Positions 38,701 to 52,214 of a stretch of DNA of 64,000 bases are shown piece by piece. A model generated the notes under the pieces. It saw only the letters and a program-made list of their open reading frames with translations, made no database searches and had not been told where the DNA came from. Origin of the DNA: Lunularia cruciata (Eukaryota > Streptophyta > Marchantiopsida > Lunulariales > Lunulariaceae); contig OX419759.1 in assembly GCA_948567375.1 (NCBI GenBank), positions 7,594,744 through 7,658,743 on the forward strand, given 5' to 3'. A program made the translations under genes and the position numbers. The stretch's first letter is position 1. Each line of letters starts with the position of its first letter.

Positions 38701-41700
38701 ATAGGTAGCGAAGCAAACACTCTAGCTAACTTGTACCTGCAGACGTGCATAATCTGTACCAACGTCTCGCAGATGCATACAGTATAATTATCTTTTCAGG
38801 ACTCAAGCTCAGGGTATACCGTTGATCCTAAGCTCGGCGAATGCTGGCCAGTGCATTCGAAATGGGACTTTGTCATTGAGCAGAACACACCACACCTGAA
38901 CCAAGAGGATATGTTGTCAGTTGATACGTCCATTAACAACAAAATTCTCTTGAAAGAGATAACAAGCAAAATACCAGCCGTTCTTCATACGGTGAGCTGC
39001 ACAGAAGCTTTGACTTGACAAATTACAGAATATGTAGCCCGTTGCAGCGTTGACTTGACAATCCTTACTATCTCTGACCCACGTTTTGCGACGGGGCTTC
39101 ATGCATTGACCAACACTCTTCCCACGCGAAAGTTCTCTCAGAAGAAGTCATGAGCAGAAACCATCTTTTACACGGGTAAGATGCATAAGCGTTGACTTGG
39201 CCTTTTTACTATCTTTGCCCCTGCGAAGGGGCTTCGTGCATTGATCAAGCGACTTCCCATGTGCTTCTGTAGCGTAGAAGCACATTGAGTGATGCTATAT
39301 GACTTGTAGACCGGGTGTTGGTGTTTGAGCACACGATTTTGTCACGCACACTAGACACTAAATCTACACTAAGGTCCAAAAGATCCAATCTAGAAACAAC
39401 TAACCTGCAGGTCGTGATTGGGTCTGCTATAAATATCACGCTCAAGCGCAGACACCTGAAACGTCTTCTCCACATTTTGCATCGGGTTTTGTCTGAGAGT
39501 AACAAGACAAAAGGTGCAGTAAGTATGGATCAGTTGCAATGACATGAGTCGCTCAATTCCAAAACAACCCCTACAGAGGTATGATATCTTAGACTAGCCA
39601 TAAATTACACCTGACTGCCTACTTTAACTTAGCATAACATTCCGTTACACAATATATTTAACATGGATGCCAGTCACTCGCCACTCTCTTGACAAGATAT
39701 TCTGATGGTATTCCGACTCTAAAATCATGGTGTAATACAGAGGATATCGGATATCGGATATCTATGTACTAAGCTTGAATGTGGGCAAAGTTTTACAATG
39801 AGCTCTACAAAGAGTAATCCATGGATACCAACCTATCTAGGAAATACATGTCAATCTTACTATGAGCTCTACAACGAATGATCCATGGATGCCAGCCAAT
39901 CTTGGAAATACAGGCCAATCATACTATGAGCTCTACCACGAGTAACCCATGGATACCAACCAATCTAGAAAACACAAGTTTTATCGTAATGTCACAAAAG
40001 GAGCGTTAACAGTCCATCTCCATAGTCAAATAGTCAAATCAAACAGGTGATAGTTCACAAGTATGCAGTCAGACCAGGATATGCGTCTCCAAATGAGTAT
40101 GCAGTCAGAACCAGGATAGATTTCCAGATGCGCGTCCGTCTCTAAATTGCCCGTCTCTAAATTGACCCACTACCCTAAATAACATCCAATATTTAAGTGA
40201 CACTTGCCTTTGACACAAGCCTAGACAATTAATGGATGCCGGTCCAATTCCAGTTAATTGAAAAAGTTCCATCCTCAACAAGGACCCAAATGCCTTGCTT
40301 CTTTGGATGCTAGTCTGTCTCTGTAGTTTAGCTTCAGCTACATTTTGTGGTACGTCTCTAGAAAACGTAATCTCAGTATTGGTTAACAATTCGATACCAC
40401 TATCCAGTTATTATGCAATGGCCAACTGAATAATAACTGCATGATTACGATCTTAAGATAACAATCCCAACAAATTTTCTCGTCGTAAGATAACGATCTC
40501 TATCAAGACCATGCATGCAGTTAAAGACTAGACCATGAATATCCAGATGCCCGTCTATCTCTAAATGGCACCACTGCACTAAGTATACTGCAAAACGTAG
40601 TATACTTTCAGCCCATACTCGCGGAAGCTGGTCAAACTCAGAATACTTGATACCAGTAACTATCCACTCTCTCTCTTTCAGCACATGTTCCAAATAGTGA
40701 TCTGTCCCAACAAATCCAGTAACTCTCTGAGCACATGGTGCTAATATTGGTCCATCTCAACAAATCGTCATGTGTATACCCTACATCTATTGAAGCCAGT
40801 CATTCCCCACTATCTTTCTGATGATGGTCCATCTCCACTCTCTTTGAGATATCCAGATACCCGTCTGTCTCTAGATGACACCACTGCACTAAGTATACTG
40901 CAAAACTTAGTAGAGTTTGTTATGAACCCATACATGCGAATGCCGGTCAAACTCAAACTACTTGATACCAGTAACTCTCCACTCTCAGCACATGTTCCTA
41001 AAAATGATCCGTCCCAACAAATCCAGTAACTCTCCACTCTCTCTGAGAACAGGCTCCCAATAGTGATCCGTCCCATCAAATCCAGTACCTCTCCATTCTC
41101 TCTGACCACAGGTTCCTCATAGTGGTCCGTCCCAACAGATCCAGTAATTCTCCACTCACTTTGAGGTAAAACTCCTTTGAGGACAAACTGAAATTACTTG
41201 ATAACAATAACTCTCCACTCTCTGAACACATGTTCCTAATAGTGGTCCGTCCTAACAAATCGTCATGTCAATACACTAAATCCATTGAAGCCAGTGATTC
41301 CCTACTATCTTTCTGATAATGATCGGTCCCAAGAAATTGTAGTAAAGTACATTGGTTACCGATACCGGTCCAGTCTACTAAATACCAGAAAATGTCTATA
41401 TTAAATGTACATATAGATCCGTATCCAGTCATTCACTACATTCCCTATGAAGAGATGATTATCTAGAGGTATCAACACCAAACTGCCAAAATAAAATCGT
41501 ATGACGGGTAATGTAGTGAGTGCGTACCCTTCGTTTCTGGTACCAGTGGTACTCAGTTTTGTTGCAATCAAAGGATTTGATATGGTCGAACAAAATCTGC
41601 AAAAGCGATCAAGTCTTTTCAGGATCTTGAGAATACATATTGGTGATGAATGTTGGACCGTAAATTAGGACACGGTTCCATACCTCTATTAAAACTAGTG

Positions 41701-44700
41701 AAGAAGACATGACATAGTGATCTAGATATGAGCGGTAAATTCCTCATCTTCATAAATATCTGAGTATGAAACAATACAAACTGCGCGATAATTATTCCAT
41801 TCTTTAGGCGAGCAGACGACCCCACCAAACCACAACCTAAACAAAACACGTTAAAACCAGTGTACTTACGGATCACTGCGGTTGACGCGGCATAATTCGC
41901 AGTAAAAAGAATTTGGAACTTCGGGCTCAGCCTTTTCGTCCGCTTTTTCAGGTATTACCACACAATTGATATGTTGCCAAACTCCACACTTGCTGTCGTC
42001 ACACTGCTTGCATGACGTAACAAGCCATCGCACCATAATTAGCGCAAAGTCCATATTAACTATATATCCCTTCCGCAAAACATGTTCAAGATCAAGATCA
42101 CTTCTCCAGATTAAGGACGGTGAAAAGGCAATTCACAACATGATCAAATAGTTGCGAAGTGCCGGCTAGTCAGTCAAACCTGAATCATTGTACCCTGGTC
42201 TCTAGAATTGCCACATGGACATCGTGTTTTAGCTTCTCCCCAGACGGCAGCTTCATCCGGCTCTTCTGATCGTGCAATACTACTTGATCCTCCTGCACCT
42301 AGGTCCTTCTTTGCGTTGGATGCCAAGTCAGGGGCGCCTGGGCCCCTGAGCTTTCTGTAGACAAACAAGGTGAATATTTCAGAAACAAAAGTACAAAGTT
42401 ATTCAACCAACTCGCAACGTCAAAAGAAACAACAAAGAAAACAATCGTCGAGGGCGTTTCGTATTTGAAATACAAAGCCCGTTCAAGAGTTGTACGTTAG
42501 CACAAAAGTATAAAAGTATATGCTTCTTTAAAATGTCATGAAAGAGTAGGTACGGATCCCCACAGGGAGCGTTCAAGTAATACCAAATAGCAGAACCGAA
42601 ACTGTGCATTTGCATAAAACCGGTGTTATATAGCCCAACTGCGAGCCAAAACCTTATTACTGACCAACATTGAGATGAAAATTTGATTTCAGCCAGAAAT
42701 GTCTCGACATCTTTTCATGGCAGATGTTCCAGAACCATAAATGGGCATGTTGATCAAACAACACAACTGGCAAGCAAGACCTAACTAAACATAACAGGAC
42801 ATCTTTCCACACATTACAATGAAAATAAGGGGTCCAAAGGGTTAATGCAGGACTTCCGGAGCAGGCATAAGATGTTTTAATACCTTTGTTTCCAGATTTG
42901 GAGGAACAGTAATCTAGAGATACAGAGATAGAAAAGTTGTTGATCGAAACTCACCAGGCAAAAGGGGGAAGAGTCATTCAGGAGGTAATAAAAGGCAAAG
43001 AGGCATTACAAGTTGTACTTTTAAGTTCCAGCAATCAGACAGCATTCTATTCCTAGTGGATCAAAAGCAAAAGCAATCTGCAGAAACAAGCTGACTTCTT
43101 TGCAGGAACGAAAGAATTCAAGATCTGACAACTACGCGTGTAGTGAATACAGAGAGAAAAGATTGACTATCATACTCATCTTCTATAATCACCAGAATGC
43201 ATGACCGCTAAATAACAAAGGCAGGTCCTGAATTTTTTTAAGGTATACAATCAACAGGTGAGATACCTGCTACAAACAGAAGGAAACTGCGTGAACCTAG
43301 TGACCATGTATTACCAGTGAAGACACTGTGGAGGCTCATGTACTAATCCCAAATCATGTTTGGGCTACTTGCTGAACGTAACGTAAGGCCTGAGTAAACA
43401 ATGAGTACATAATACGTTCAAGGTTGAGAGCTTTATAAGACGGTGGCAAATCTCATGAACCGAAGTGATTAGACAAACCTGTAGATGTCGTCAATAACAT
43501 TGATGCACTCCTCTCTACTCAACCCATTCTTGTTGGCTCCTCGACCTAGACCTGAAAGTCAACCGTTAAGCCAGGGTAAGACTGGGAACACCTGATTTCG
43601 ACAGTAGGTAGGACCTCAGTACATGCATGCAATATTTTTGTCTTAGCATTCATATGTTATCCCCAATAAAGGGTACGTACCCTCAATATGAGTTAACTAC
43701 CCTGACCGCTAATCACTGCAGTATGCACTGATATTTCTTAACTTCTTATCCCGTCAGCTCGGGGTTCCAGACAGGATAAGACTAGAGTACATTTACCCTT
43801 AAATTTTCTAGTACCAAAGCCCAAGAGTTCCATCTGTTTCCCTACTACACGGATCAGGTCCGGTCGCTGTAGTGTCTTTAGAAACTGCCCAGCTAATGAA
43901 TGTGATAGACGAGAATGCATGTTTGTCGTAAGAAAAAGACGAGAAGTTCCAATCTCTTCTGAGTTGCGTGCCCGGACGACGGTCAGTGATGCATCTACAG
44001 TAATGGATGATTGACGTTCTCAAATCTGCATTCACCCTCAATCCCATTTCTGACGACTCCCAACCATCTAGTGATGGAGGCTATTACAAGCTCCCCAGTA
44101 AGGATTCTGCCTCAGCAATGTTGGGTCATAATACGTGAACCGTCTTTACTGGTCATGAGGAGGGAGGAGATGTAGAGAATTATTGACTCTTGTAAGTGAT
44201 ATCCAAACTGAAAGGATCCCAACAAGAGGCATCAGCACGGCTGCCTTACATGACAAAGTACTTACTTTTGAGAGCTACAGCTGGTCTCTCTGCAGGTACA
44301 AGAACTCCCATTATCTTGTCCATAAGAACCTGTACGGACAGCGCCAGCAATTTAAGTGAGTTCTCCTACACTTCAAAACATAGACGACTGTGTTTACACC
44401 CAACAGAAATTATCAACCAGGAAAGTACACGTTTTATATACCATGATCGGAACAGGTGAGTTATAATCCTGACTACACCTCCATAAAATACAAGTGTAGA
44501 TCGAAGGTGTGAACACTTAAGGAGAAGCGGCGTAACCTGTTTCTTGCCCTGCTTCGGAAGGCCAAGGCGTGTAAGTACATCTTTCAGTTCCCTGATTCGG
44601 AAGGAAGCCAATTGTTGCTGCAAAACATATCAAATCCTCAAAGTGTCAAAGTGGAAATTATCTGAAAAGCACACAATTTGTTGAAAGATACTCGTGAAAG

Positions 44701-46184
44701 ATACTCTTGTCTAGAAAAACTCGAGGCTAGGATAGGTGGTTGTACAAAGAACACAACCTGACAACGTGAAAATATGCACTGAAAGTCGGACTGAAACATG
44801 CCGGGAATCTCGACGTGGATTAAGAGCCATTCACCTTCATACTCTAGTTACGAAGTCAGTCATTCATATTTTAAACACGTTTGAGAGTCGGCTATGGAAT
44901 TGTTCAGAGAATGAATATCAGAACTAACGGATCCAACTAAACAACAATTACCATGATACAAGATAGTGCCAGTAAATTTCAATTAACGAGATGGTCAGAA
45001 ACATTCCGAATGAAAACCAGACTGAGAAAGAGAATGTAGTCCAGATGGAAAAGACAACAGACCGCATGAGCATAACCGAAACAAGAAGTATAAAACTGAT
45101 GAAGGCTAAGCTAGGGTAAGTTATAAGAATGTCAATTCATCTCTGCCAAGGCGGAACAACGAGCTTAGTATTGTTTAAGGTTTGCAAAAAAAGTTCCAAT
45201 ATTGCGTGACTGTATTCTCGCATGACGTAGTCGGACACTAGCGCGGCCTTTGACTCTTACAAAGGTTACTGATTCACCTGCCCAGGAAGTTCCTCGACAC
45301 TTACTATCGCCGACTTACAGAAGGAGTGCGTTCCCACAGAGAGACAGTTTACTTCTGGTCCTCTTTCATGTAACGATACCCTTGCTTACTTTGTCTACCC
45401 ATCAAAAAAATTAGCATGAAGTTTCTAAAGTTTCCTGGAAGTTCATCGTCAGACTGTATATTGTCTCGTATTAAGACAAGACATCCATATCAAGCTGATT
45501 CTCCAGCTGTGAAAGCCACAAGTTCCTGTCAATCGCACTCCTTTCATCCATCCTTCTCTCATGACCAATATGAAAGCTCAATCTACTGTAATAACTCGTT
45601 ATCTCTGTTGAACTTGCGCAATCAAATGGACTACGTTGAGTTGCGTCTGTGGACAGAATCTGGACTTCGTTTCAAGAAATATCGGCAACTACTGTTCAGA
45701 ACAAAAATCCTCCCTCTTCTGTGATGGTATGCAGAAGCTTACTAGCTTCCTGAAAGCCACAACACATGAATTCCTTCAACAACTTTGTTCTATCCATTTT
45801 CTTACAGCCAGATACACTGCAAGCCAGGGATCCAATTGTCTGGTTTGATTACAATGGTCGAGGAACAATTTACTACATGCCACGAATATCCAAATGCGTT
45901 ATCAGGTAATGGTTACTCGATACAATGTCATCCTCTGCAATCTACCCACATACCCTACTTCAGAGCATTCTTTTACCTCTTATTCATTGCTATTCACTTC
46001 GACTGAGTCATATGATACCCAAGTGGTTCTCGTCGGCAACTTACTCGTTCCGTCAATTTCCCCTAACTCGACGAAAATCATGACGCAACCAAAATCGTAC
46101 TTTACGTTTAGGTCTCCTCGAAACATTCCATACAGTGAAGATGAGATGTAAGATCCATACCCGACAACGTGAAACTTCATCCAT
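32740..46184 (-). CDS. SIZ1: E3 SUMO-protein ligase SIZ1 (SAP-PHD-PINIT-SP-RING)
   Basis: SIZ1/PIAS ligases pass SUMO from its E2 to nuclear targets such as transcription factors. I traced sixteen exons, all GT-AG and phase-consistent: 46184-46161, 44617-44537, 44329-44266, 43551-43479, 42354-42180, 42003-41870, 41596-41528, 39492-39405, 38895-38820, 38498-38425, 38313-38206, 37506-37342, 35403-35299, 34938-34858, 34507-33178 and 32984-32740. They total 2892 nt, or 963 residues; Arabidopsis SIZ1 is near 880. The SAP domain covers about residues 9-45 ([20 protein letters not shown]). The PHD finger shows C126, C128, C140, C145, H150, C153, C174 and C177. The PINIT domain covers about 210-322 ([16 protein letters not shown]). 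The SP-RING covers about 376-418 ([15 protein letters not shown]). The SUMO-interaction motif [11 protein letters not shown] lies near 624. The tail is Ser/Pro rich and ends VDSDSD. The start is the only in-frame ATG upstream of SAP, and [11 protein letters not shown] aligns with Arabidopsis MDLEANCKEKL. All key residues are present and no breaks are seen. Confidence 0.95.
39795..41350. repeat. Degenerate minisatellite filling a SIZ1 intron
   Basis: The intron between the exons at 41528 and 39492 holds three units of about 62 bp at 39795-39990 (CTATGAGCTCTAC, ATCCATGGATACCA). It also holds several units of about 60 bp at 40640-41260 (AACTCTCCACTCTCT, CACATGTTCCTAATAGTG, TCCGTCCCAACAAATCCAGT). 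A higher-order repeat of about 310 bp is visible at 40530-40700 and 40840-41000 (ATATCCAGAT-CCCGTCT, CACCACTGCACTAAGTATAC). Units are imperfect and mixed. Confidence 0.8.
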
Positions 46185-47560
46185 TGCGTAACCGTGATTG
46201 CACAGGTAGAAGCATTTACGGCTTGACTTCTGAGAGTCCCATTTCAGCAAAGCCCCATCTCAGGCTGTAATTTCCTTTCTTCGCAAGACTGATTCTCCAG
46301 CTGCCTGTTTCGAGTTTTCCCATCGTTCACCACATGCGGACCATGCCCTCTGCCAAGTACATGATTTATTTGGTGCATATAATATCCCAAAGCTAATCAG
46401 AGGTGCCACAAAATATAGGCGTGAAATGCATCTATAAATTGAACAGAGACACAATGAAGACTAGCTGCACAGACAGGAGTGAGTCTTCATGATAACTTCG
46501 ACGGCGTGAAGGGGGACAGTTTGGTTTAAAGCGGCTTAACGTCGGCGTATCATGAAAGAGCTAAGTAGCAAGGTTCTGAAAGATGTAGCCAAACACATGC
46601 AGACTCGGGATATCTTCGCAAACGGGAGACCTGATCATAAGAGAAGGTCGCATTTGAACTGGTCTGAAGTTGTGGTGTTTCGAAGCGGCAACTACAAGGG
46701 AAGGTCGCATTGACAAGCGAGAGCGGTATATACTCGGCCAGAGTGAAACACTCTTTTCGTCGGGTGACAACGACGACAGAGATTGAACTTCACAACCCTA
46801 AGCAAAAGAGAGCACGGAAAACGCCTCCGAAAGTATACGACTGTGTACAGAACAGAAAAGTGGACTCCAGAAAAAAAAACCACTGAAATCCAAAATCATG
46901 CCCTCATCTGGGAGCCGTAACGAGACCTTGATATGGGCTATACAGAACGCCGATAGGCCGGCGAGAGAACGAACGAAATTGTGCAGATACAAACCCAGGG
47001 CGGAACACAACTTCACAGAATAAAGAAAACAGCTCTGTGGCAGTGAGTAAAATGATAAACAAATTAAGCCGTTCACCCCAACTGCATTCCTCAGTTCTCC
47101 GTCCTCCCTAATACAGTATGATGATCATCATCTACCTCTCTCTTTCTTCCTTCCCCTCCTTTGTTATCTACGAAAGCCTTCAACTCTGTCAATAATGCCG
47201 GCGTTTCTTCCCCTCTGACCAAGAAAAATTGTGGACCACTTCCGAGCACTGGGCAGTGTGATTAAGCCGCCACCCTTCACGCGCTCAGAGCTGGCAAAAA
47301 CTCCAGCGGGCGATTAGGTTCTCTCCTTCCCCTCTCTCCACTCTGCTCCAAAGCCGATGCCTTTCCTGGCGATGTCAAAGCTCGAAATCGAGTAAAAGTA
47401 TCCCGCGAGCCCAGTGAACGAGTTCACCGAGCACATTTCTTTCTCTTCCGTCCGTCCTCTTCACGGACACTGACTAACCACACCTCCAGTTACTAAACCA
47501 CCGGTTACCGCACTAGTTTTCTTTAAACTCCCGCAGGTCCCATCACATCATCCGGAGGTC
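46185..47560 (-). promoter_or_regulatory. Probable SIZ1 promoter and 5' leader
   Basis: Upstream of the SIZ1 ATG the minus strand has no in-frame ATG, and about 47.1-47.5 kb is GC-rich. Pyrimidine runs there (CTCTCTTTCTTCC, CCTTCCCCTCTCTCC) are on the plus strand. This is the usual look of a plant promoter or leader and lies between SIZ1 and the divergent ORF at 47570. No TATA box could be chosen with confidence. Confidence 0.4.
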
Positions 47561-47569
47561 CGCGCTCTC

Positions 47570-47933
47570 ATGAACCTAGCCCGCGAACGGCCGGTCCAGA
47601 CTGGTAGACCGGGGAGGTCTTTTTCAGTCTCGCTCCGGTCCTGCTGGAGATCGGAAAGGATCTCTGTAAGTATAGCATTAGCAAGCCTGATCAGTGATCA
47701 CCGCCTACTGCCCTCTTCCAAGGAAGAGGTCCTTGTCAGACGGACACACTCCCATCCACTCCACCGTTCCCTCGTGTTACTTGAATCTCCACTGCAGCGA
47801 AAAGCGACACCGAAGAATCATTCCTTCTGCGGGAGAAGAGGAGTCACTCTTCGACAAAATCGTCAATCGACGTTCCCAATACAATACAGTTTGCAGTACA
47901 GTCAGGACATTCCCAATACAATACAGTTTGCAG
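47570..47933 (+). CDS. Possible first exon of an unrecognised divergent gene
   Basis: The ATG at 47570 (MNLARERPVQTGRPGRSFSV) opens a GC-rich, arginine- and serine-rich frame. It reaches a strong donor, TTTGCAG then GTAAGG, at 47933. Without splicing the frame stops at 48013. It lies head-to-head with SIZ1 across a GC-rich gap. No domain is visible and I could not find the next exon, so it may equally be leader sequence of a non-coding RNA. Confidence 0.22.
47873..47933. repeat. Direct duplication, 24-bp word with 37-bp period
   Basis: TTCCCAATACAATACAGTTT plus GCAG occurs at 47873-47896 and 47910-47933, identical in both copies. Only the second copy is followed by GTAAGG. Confidence 0.9.
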
Positions 47934-48013
47934 GTAAGGTAGGGCATACGGTAACCGGAGTTCTAACCACGGTTAGTCTCGCACAAGGCTGCGCTGGAGA
48001 CCATTGCACATGA

Positions 48014-51000
48014 TGCCTGGAAGAGGACAGGGACTCGCCCGAGCTCCGGTGGACCAAAAGTCCTTCTCTTGCCTGCGTGACACACAAATAAACCGCCAAC
48101 CCCCCAAAGGGAATAATTACTTTCAGTCTGGGACTGTGCACCTCAACGTCTCAACTCAATTTCATTGCTAAAACTCCGGAGAGAACCAAGAGGGCATGGA
48201 CAGTTTCAGGAGGAGTGATAGGTCTCCCATCTGCAGTGGGTACGCAAACGAGGTGCTCAGCGCTTTCTAGTTCAGCCGATTGTAAAGGTGACTACCGGTT
48301 TCAGACGCTTAAGGATCAAAAGAGATCACTTGTCGAAAACTTTTCTGGAGGGAACGAATTGTAGTATTGTACTAACGGAATTGTGAAAACATGCAGTTAA
48401 GACTCCAAGCGGCTGTGAGGGAACAGTCGATTGGCCCAAAATGAGAGGATTCTGCCGAACGTAAAATCACCAATCGGAAGAATCTTCAGTTGCTTACGCT
48501 GCCATGAAGAGCTTGCAAATCAGATCGATGAAAAAGACGCTGGTTATCTAGAAAGCACGAATATTCACGGCTATGACATCGTGTATATGGCCTCAGTGGA
48601 AAGGAGGAAGAGGACTAAAGGTCCGGTCAAGGAGTCAATACTGAGAGTAAACAGCGTATAGGTTATCAAAGGTCACTAAAGTCCGCCCACCTCATGATGC
48701 AGCTTCCTACTAGACTAGGCAACCGGGAAACCTCGCAGGTGCTCCAGTTGCTCACGGACGAGACAACCAGGACTCTCAAGCTTTACAAAGCATAACATGC
48801 ACAAATCAATAAAGAGAGAGTTTTGTAAGATGTCCACTGTGGAGATGAGAAGGATTCCGGAGAGGGACCGACGTGAACATTTGCGACTATTCTCATATCA
48901 ATAAATATTCTCATATCAATTGGGGGCTAGCCCCATTTTGCCTCTTTTGTCTCACCCTCGTACAGCTTGATGGGTCTCCCCATCCTTCATGTGTTCTACG
49001 TGGTCGCCATTCTCCTTCATTAAATAACATTAATGTCTACCCAGTGACCAATGAAACTATCAATCGTGCTTGATGGGGTCCAATCGACCAACCCTTTTCA
49101 TAGATCCATGCCAACGTCCCTATATGTTACACCATTGGTGATCTTATACATGAAACTCGCTCGAGTTTGCAGGAGTGTTTTGCACAAAGTCAAGCTGACA
49201 TTACCACCAGTAACCGTCACCCTGTCACCGAGCTTCATGCATGGGCAATACTTTCCCCACCTCAATGTGCTTTTTTGTGACTGAAAGCACACACGGAGCT
49301 ACTTCTGTGATCGTTATCTGTGAACCTGCCGGGCACCAAAAAGTAATGGCGGAGCCTCCATGTCCCATGAATCAACTTCATCTCAACAGCATCTCGCGAT
49401 CCACTCTAATTTACACCGCAGTAATATCATGCAGGACGCATCTACAGGATGCGCGAGCCTATGAAATGGTTCGTATTTCTTGGTCACTGACATTGTCGTC
49501 CCCATTCTCCTTATACTCTTTCTGACAGTGTTCATCTGCGGCAACTAGCAATTACATTTTACCAACTTTCAATCTGAACAACAGTGCCCGATCCTGTGGT
49601 GGATTGAAGGCTTCCCCATCCAACAGATCCCAATCTGAAGGTAATGTTGCTATTTTGAGTTTTGATGTCTATTGACAATCGATAGCTACAAGAATGTGCT
49701 CACCAATCCCCATAAATTCGAGAATCATTAAGATCTCTCACTGCCAATGACAAGTAGACATATGGACGTTGAAATTTTTTCACATCTAATTTCCCTCATC
49801 AGTTTATCAGAGCTTGTAGCCAAACTGGAATTTAACGTAAGAACAAGTGATTGACCAGAACAAAAGTTGTTTTACTGCTGTATAAGAAGGGACACAATCT
49901 TGTAACAATCTGCTACCAAGAAGGATGAAACTTGGTCGTAGTCTACGATGCTCGAACTTCGGAGGACTGCGTAAACTGCCACAGTTGCAAGTTAAAAGTA
50001 AAAAAGCGGTAATGTAACTTACTACCGACCTAACTCTACGGTGAAGATTATCGTCTTAAGTAAACTCATCCTGAATACGAGCACAAGATATAATGAAAAT
50101 GCATAAAGAAATTACAAGGTCAAAACATGATAAAAGTTAGCATTTCAGTGATTCTCTAGAACGGCATGCCCTGCATAAATATATTTTTGCTCGTAAAGGA
50201 AGGAAAGATGTCTCTTGGCGTGTCAAGAAGCTCCAAAAGCAACTTTCCTCATGCAAATGTGTTCCCATTGTAAAGCGTTCCATTCGATTTGTGCATATAA
50301 CGACCAAACTGAACTAAACATGAGATTTACCATACATAATTTTACTAGGTTAAATGCTGGCGACTTAACAGGCTAGAATCCAAACGATGTTTGGCAGTGC
50401 TAATATTACTTGCTACTTCCCCACAATATACGGTGGCTAAGGCTCAATTTAACCATGGTCAGGTCTGACTCTACCACAGTCAGAACTCCGTGGACGACGT
50501 AATTCTTGATCGCACGAGAGTTACAGTATGGTCAATGGGCAACTTTTTCGTTCGCTCCGCTGGCATCTGTCCACCTGTCCTTATGCTATCGTTTCCTTCG
50601 GAACCTGCTCGGAAGCCTGCTAACCAGTATCTCGAGAGGTTCGTAGAGGTTCACGCGTCTTGATCGATATCTCCATCCGTACTAAACATGGTTATTTAGG
50701 GTTAAATAAAGCTAGAAATCCACGCACAGGTGAAACTCTCTCACGTCGCATCTATTCTAAAATACAGTAAAATATCGGTTCCTCTCTAGTGATGGGATAA
50801 CACGATATTACCCCCATTTTTGTAGTTAGAATTTACGGTACTTTCATTTTACAATACCGTTACAGTCTGTTTTCTGTGTCATTAATAATCTTGGGCTGAA
50901 TACTAACTGTGTTAAATTCCCCACGCTATTCAATAAGGATCCTCAAAGCTTAATCTATTGTGAAGTAAGAGTACATATAGGTAGTGTCGGCACAATATAC

Positions 51001-52180
51001 ACATACCGGTTCGTATATGATTTAGTAAACTATATAGATTGATTGAGTTATCAACATCAAAAATAAAGGAATGAACAAAAAATGAACTGGGAAACTCCCA
51101 CTTTTTGTTTAATTTGTGCAATGAAGTTTCTCTCTAAGAAAAACCGTCTATTTAGTGGTCATCATCGGAGCACAGTCCCGCTTGATCAAAGTTTTAACAA
51201 CGAGTTAGATCTAACTTCTAAACAGTTTCTTGGAAGAAAGTAACCTGAACTAAAATAGAAGTATCTTACTGAAAGATGGAAGGACCAAAAGTCGAGTTCA
51301 CATCGGTATTTCACAGCCATGTTGCCCTATCAACTTCTAAACTATCTCCAACCAGCTAGCTTGTGCCGTGTACTCTTTTCACTTTTCTTCGAGGTACTAC
51401 TTTTATCTATCTCATACCGGAGCTAGCTTGAGATCCAACTTCCAACCATGGATCGTGAATCTCTACTATTTAGGGAATTTCCTCAACCTATCTGCCATCG
51501 CTGATTCGTTTATAAATTAAATGGCATTCCGCAGTTGAACTTCCTTAGGCCTATCAGTCAATACGGATTAACTCACAAATCGAGTATCTTCTATTGGATT
51601 ATATGTTACACCGAGTTGACATGTAGTATATAGAGTGTTTGTTATCACGGGTGAGAAGGCCAGTATATAACCCTAACCTTGTTCTGAACCACGTCCACTC
51701 CAGGTGAAAGCAAATATTGTCATATTCATAAATGGCAGATCCACATGTGGTGGTTGCAAATCCCATGCGAATACGAATTTTAGCAAGAGCTAGCAGTCTT
51801 GTAAAAGCAACCGTAACCATAACAACACGAGGAAGAAAGATCATTATGCACTACGGCTTGCCTCCAGTTCTTTCATTCCGCTAGCTATGGAGATTTTAGT
51901 GCATCTTCATCACTATTTTGATACAGTACGTGGTTCCTCAGAAAAGAGAAGTGCAAGGGTTATCTCCCAAGCCATGCTCACCTACTACTTCTTACCAAGA
52001 GTCTTAGTTAGACTACGTTACTCTCAAGCATCATGGGATCTTCATAAGCCTGCAACAAGACATAAGAGTGCACTTCAAGTCTAGAGCCTTCACTTACCAA
52101 ATATACTATTAGAGAACCACTATCTAGCAATAGTGTTCTAGTTTATTTTCAACCGGTTGTTGTGCAGTCTACACTTGGTT
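48014..52180. other. Intergenic stretch, no gene recognised
   Basis: Moderate GC and short overlapping ORFs on both strands. The 48431-48661 frame and the 49051-49284 frame (with a minus shadow) show no family features. A lone copy of a transposon end sits near 48978. I see no exon chain. Confidence 0.4.
48978..49013 (+). repeat. Solo copy of the terminal repeat of the 55.1-55.7 kb element
   Basis: CCCCATCCTTCATGTGTTCT followed by ACGTGGTCGCC matches the left end of the inverted-repeat element at 55131, in the same orientation. No partner inverted copy was seen within a few hundred bases. Confidence 0.6.
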
Positions 52181-52190
52181 GGGCTTAGGT

Positions 52191-52199
52191 TTAGGGTTT
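52191..52199 (+). promoter_or_regulatory. Telobox (TTAGGGTTT)
   Basis: TTAGGGTTT, the reverse of the plant telobox AAACCCTAA, lies inside CTTAGGTTTAGGGTTTCTAG. Teloboxes are known plant promoter and Polycomb-recruitment elements. A single copy can occur by chance. Confidence 0.45.
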
Positions 52200-52214
52200 C
52201 TAGGTTCGTTGCTA

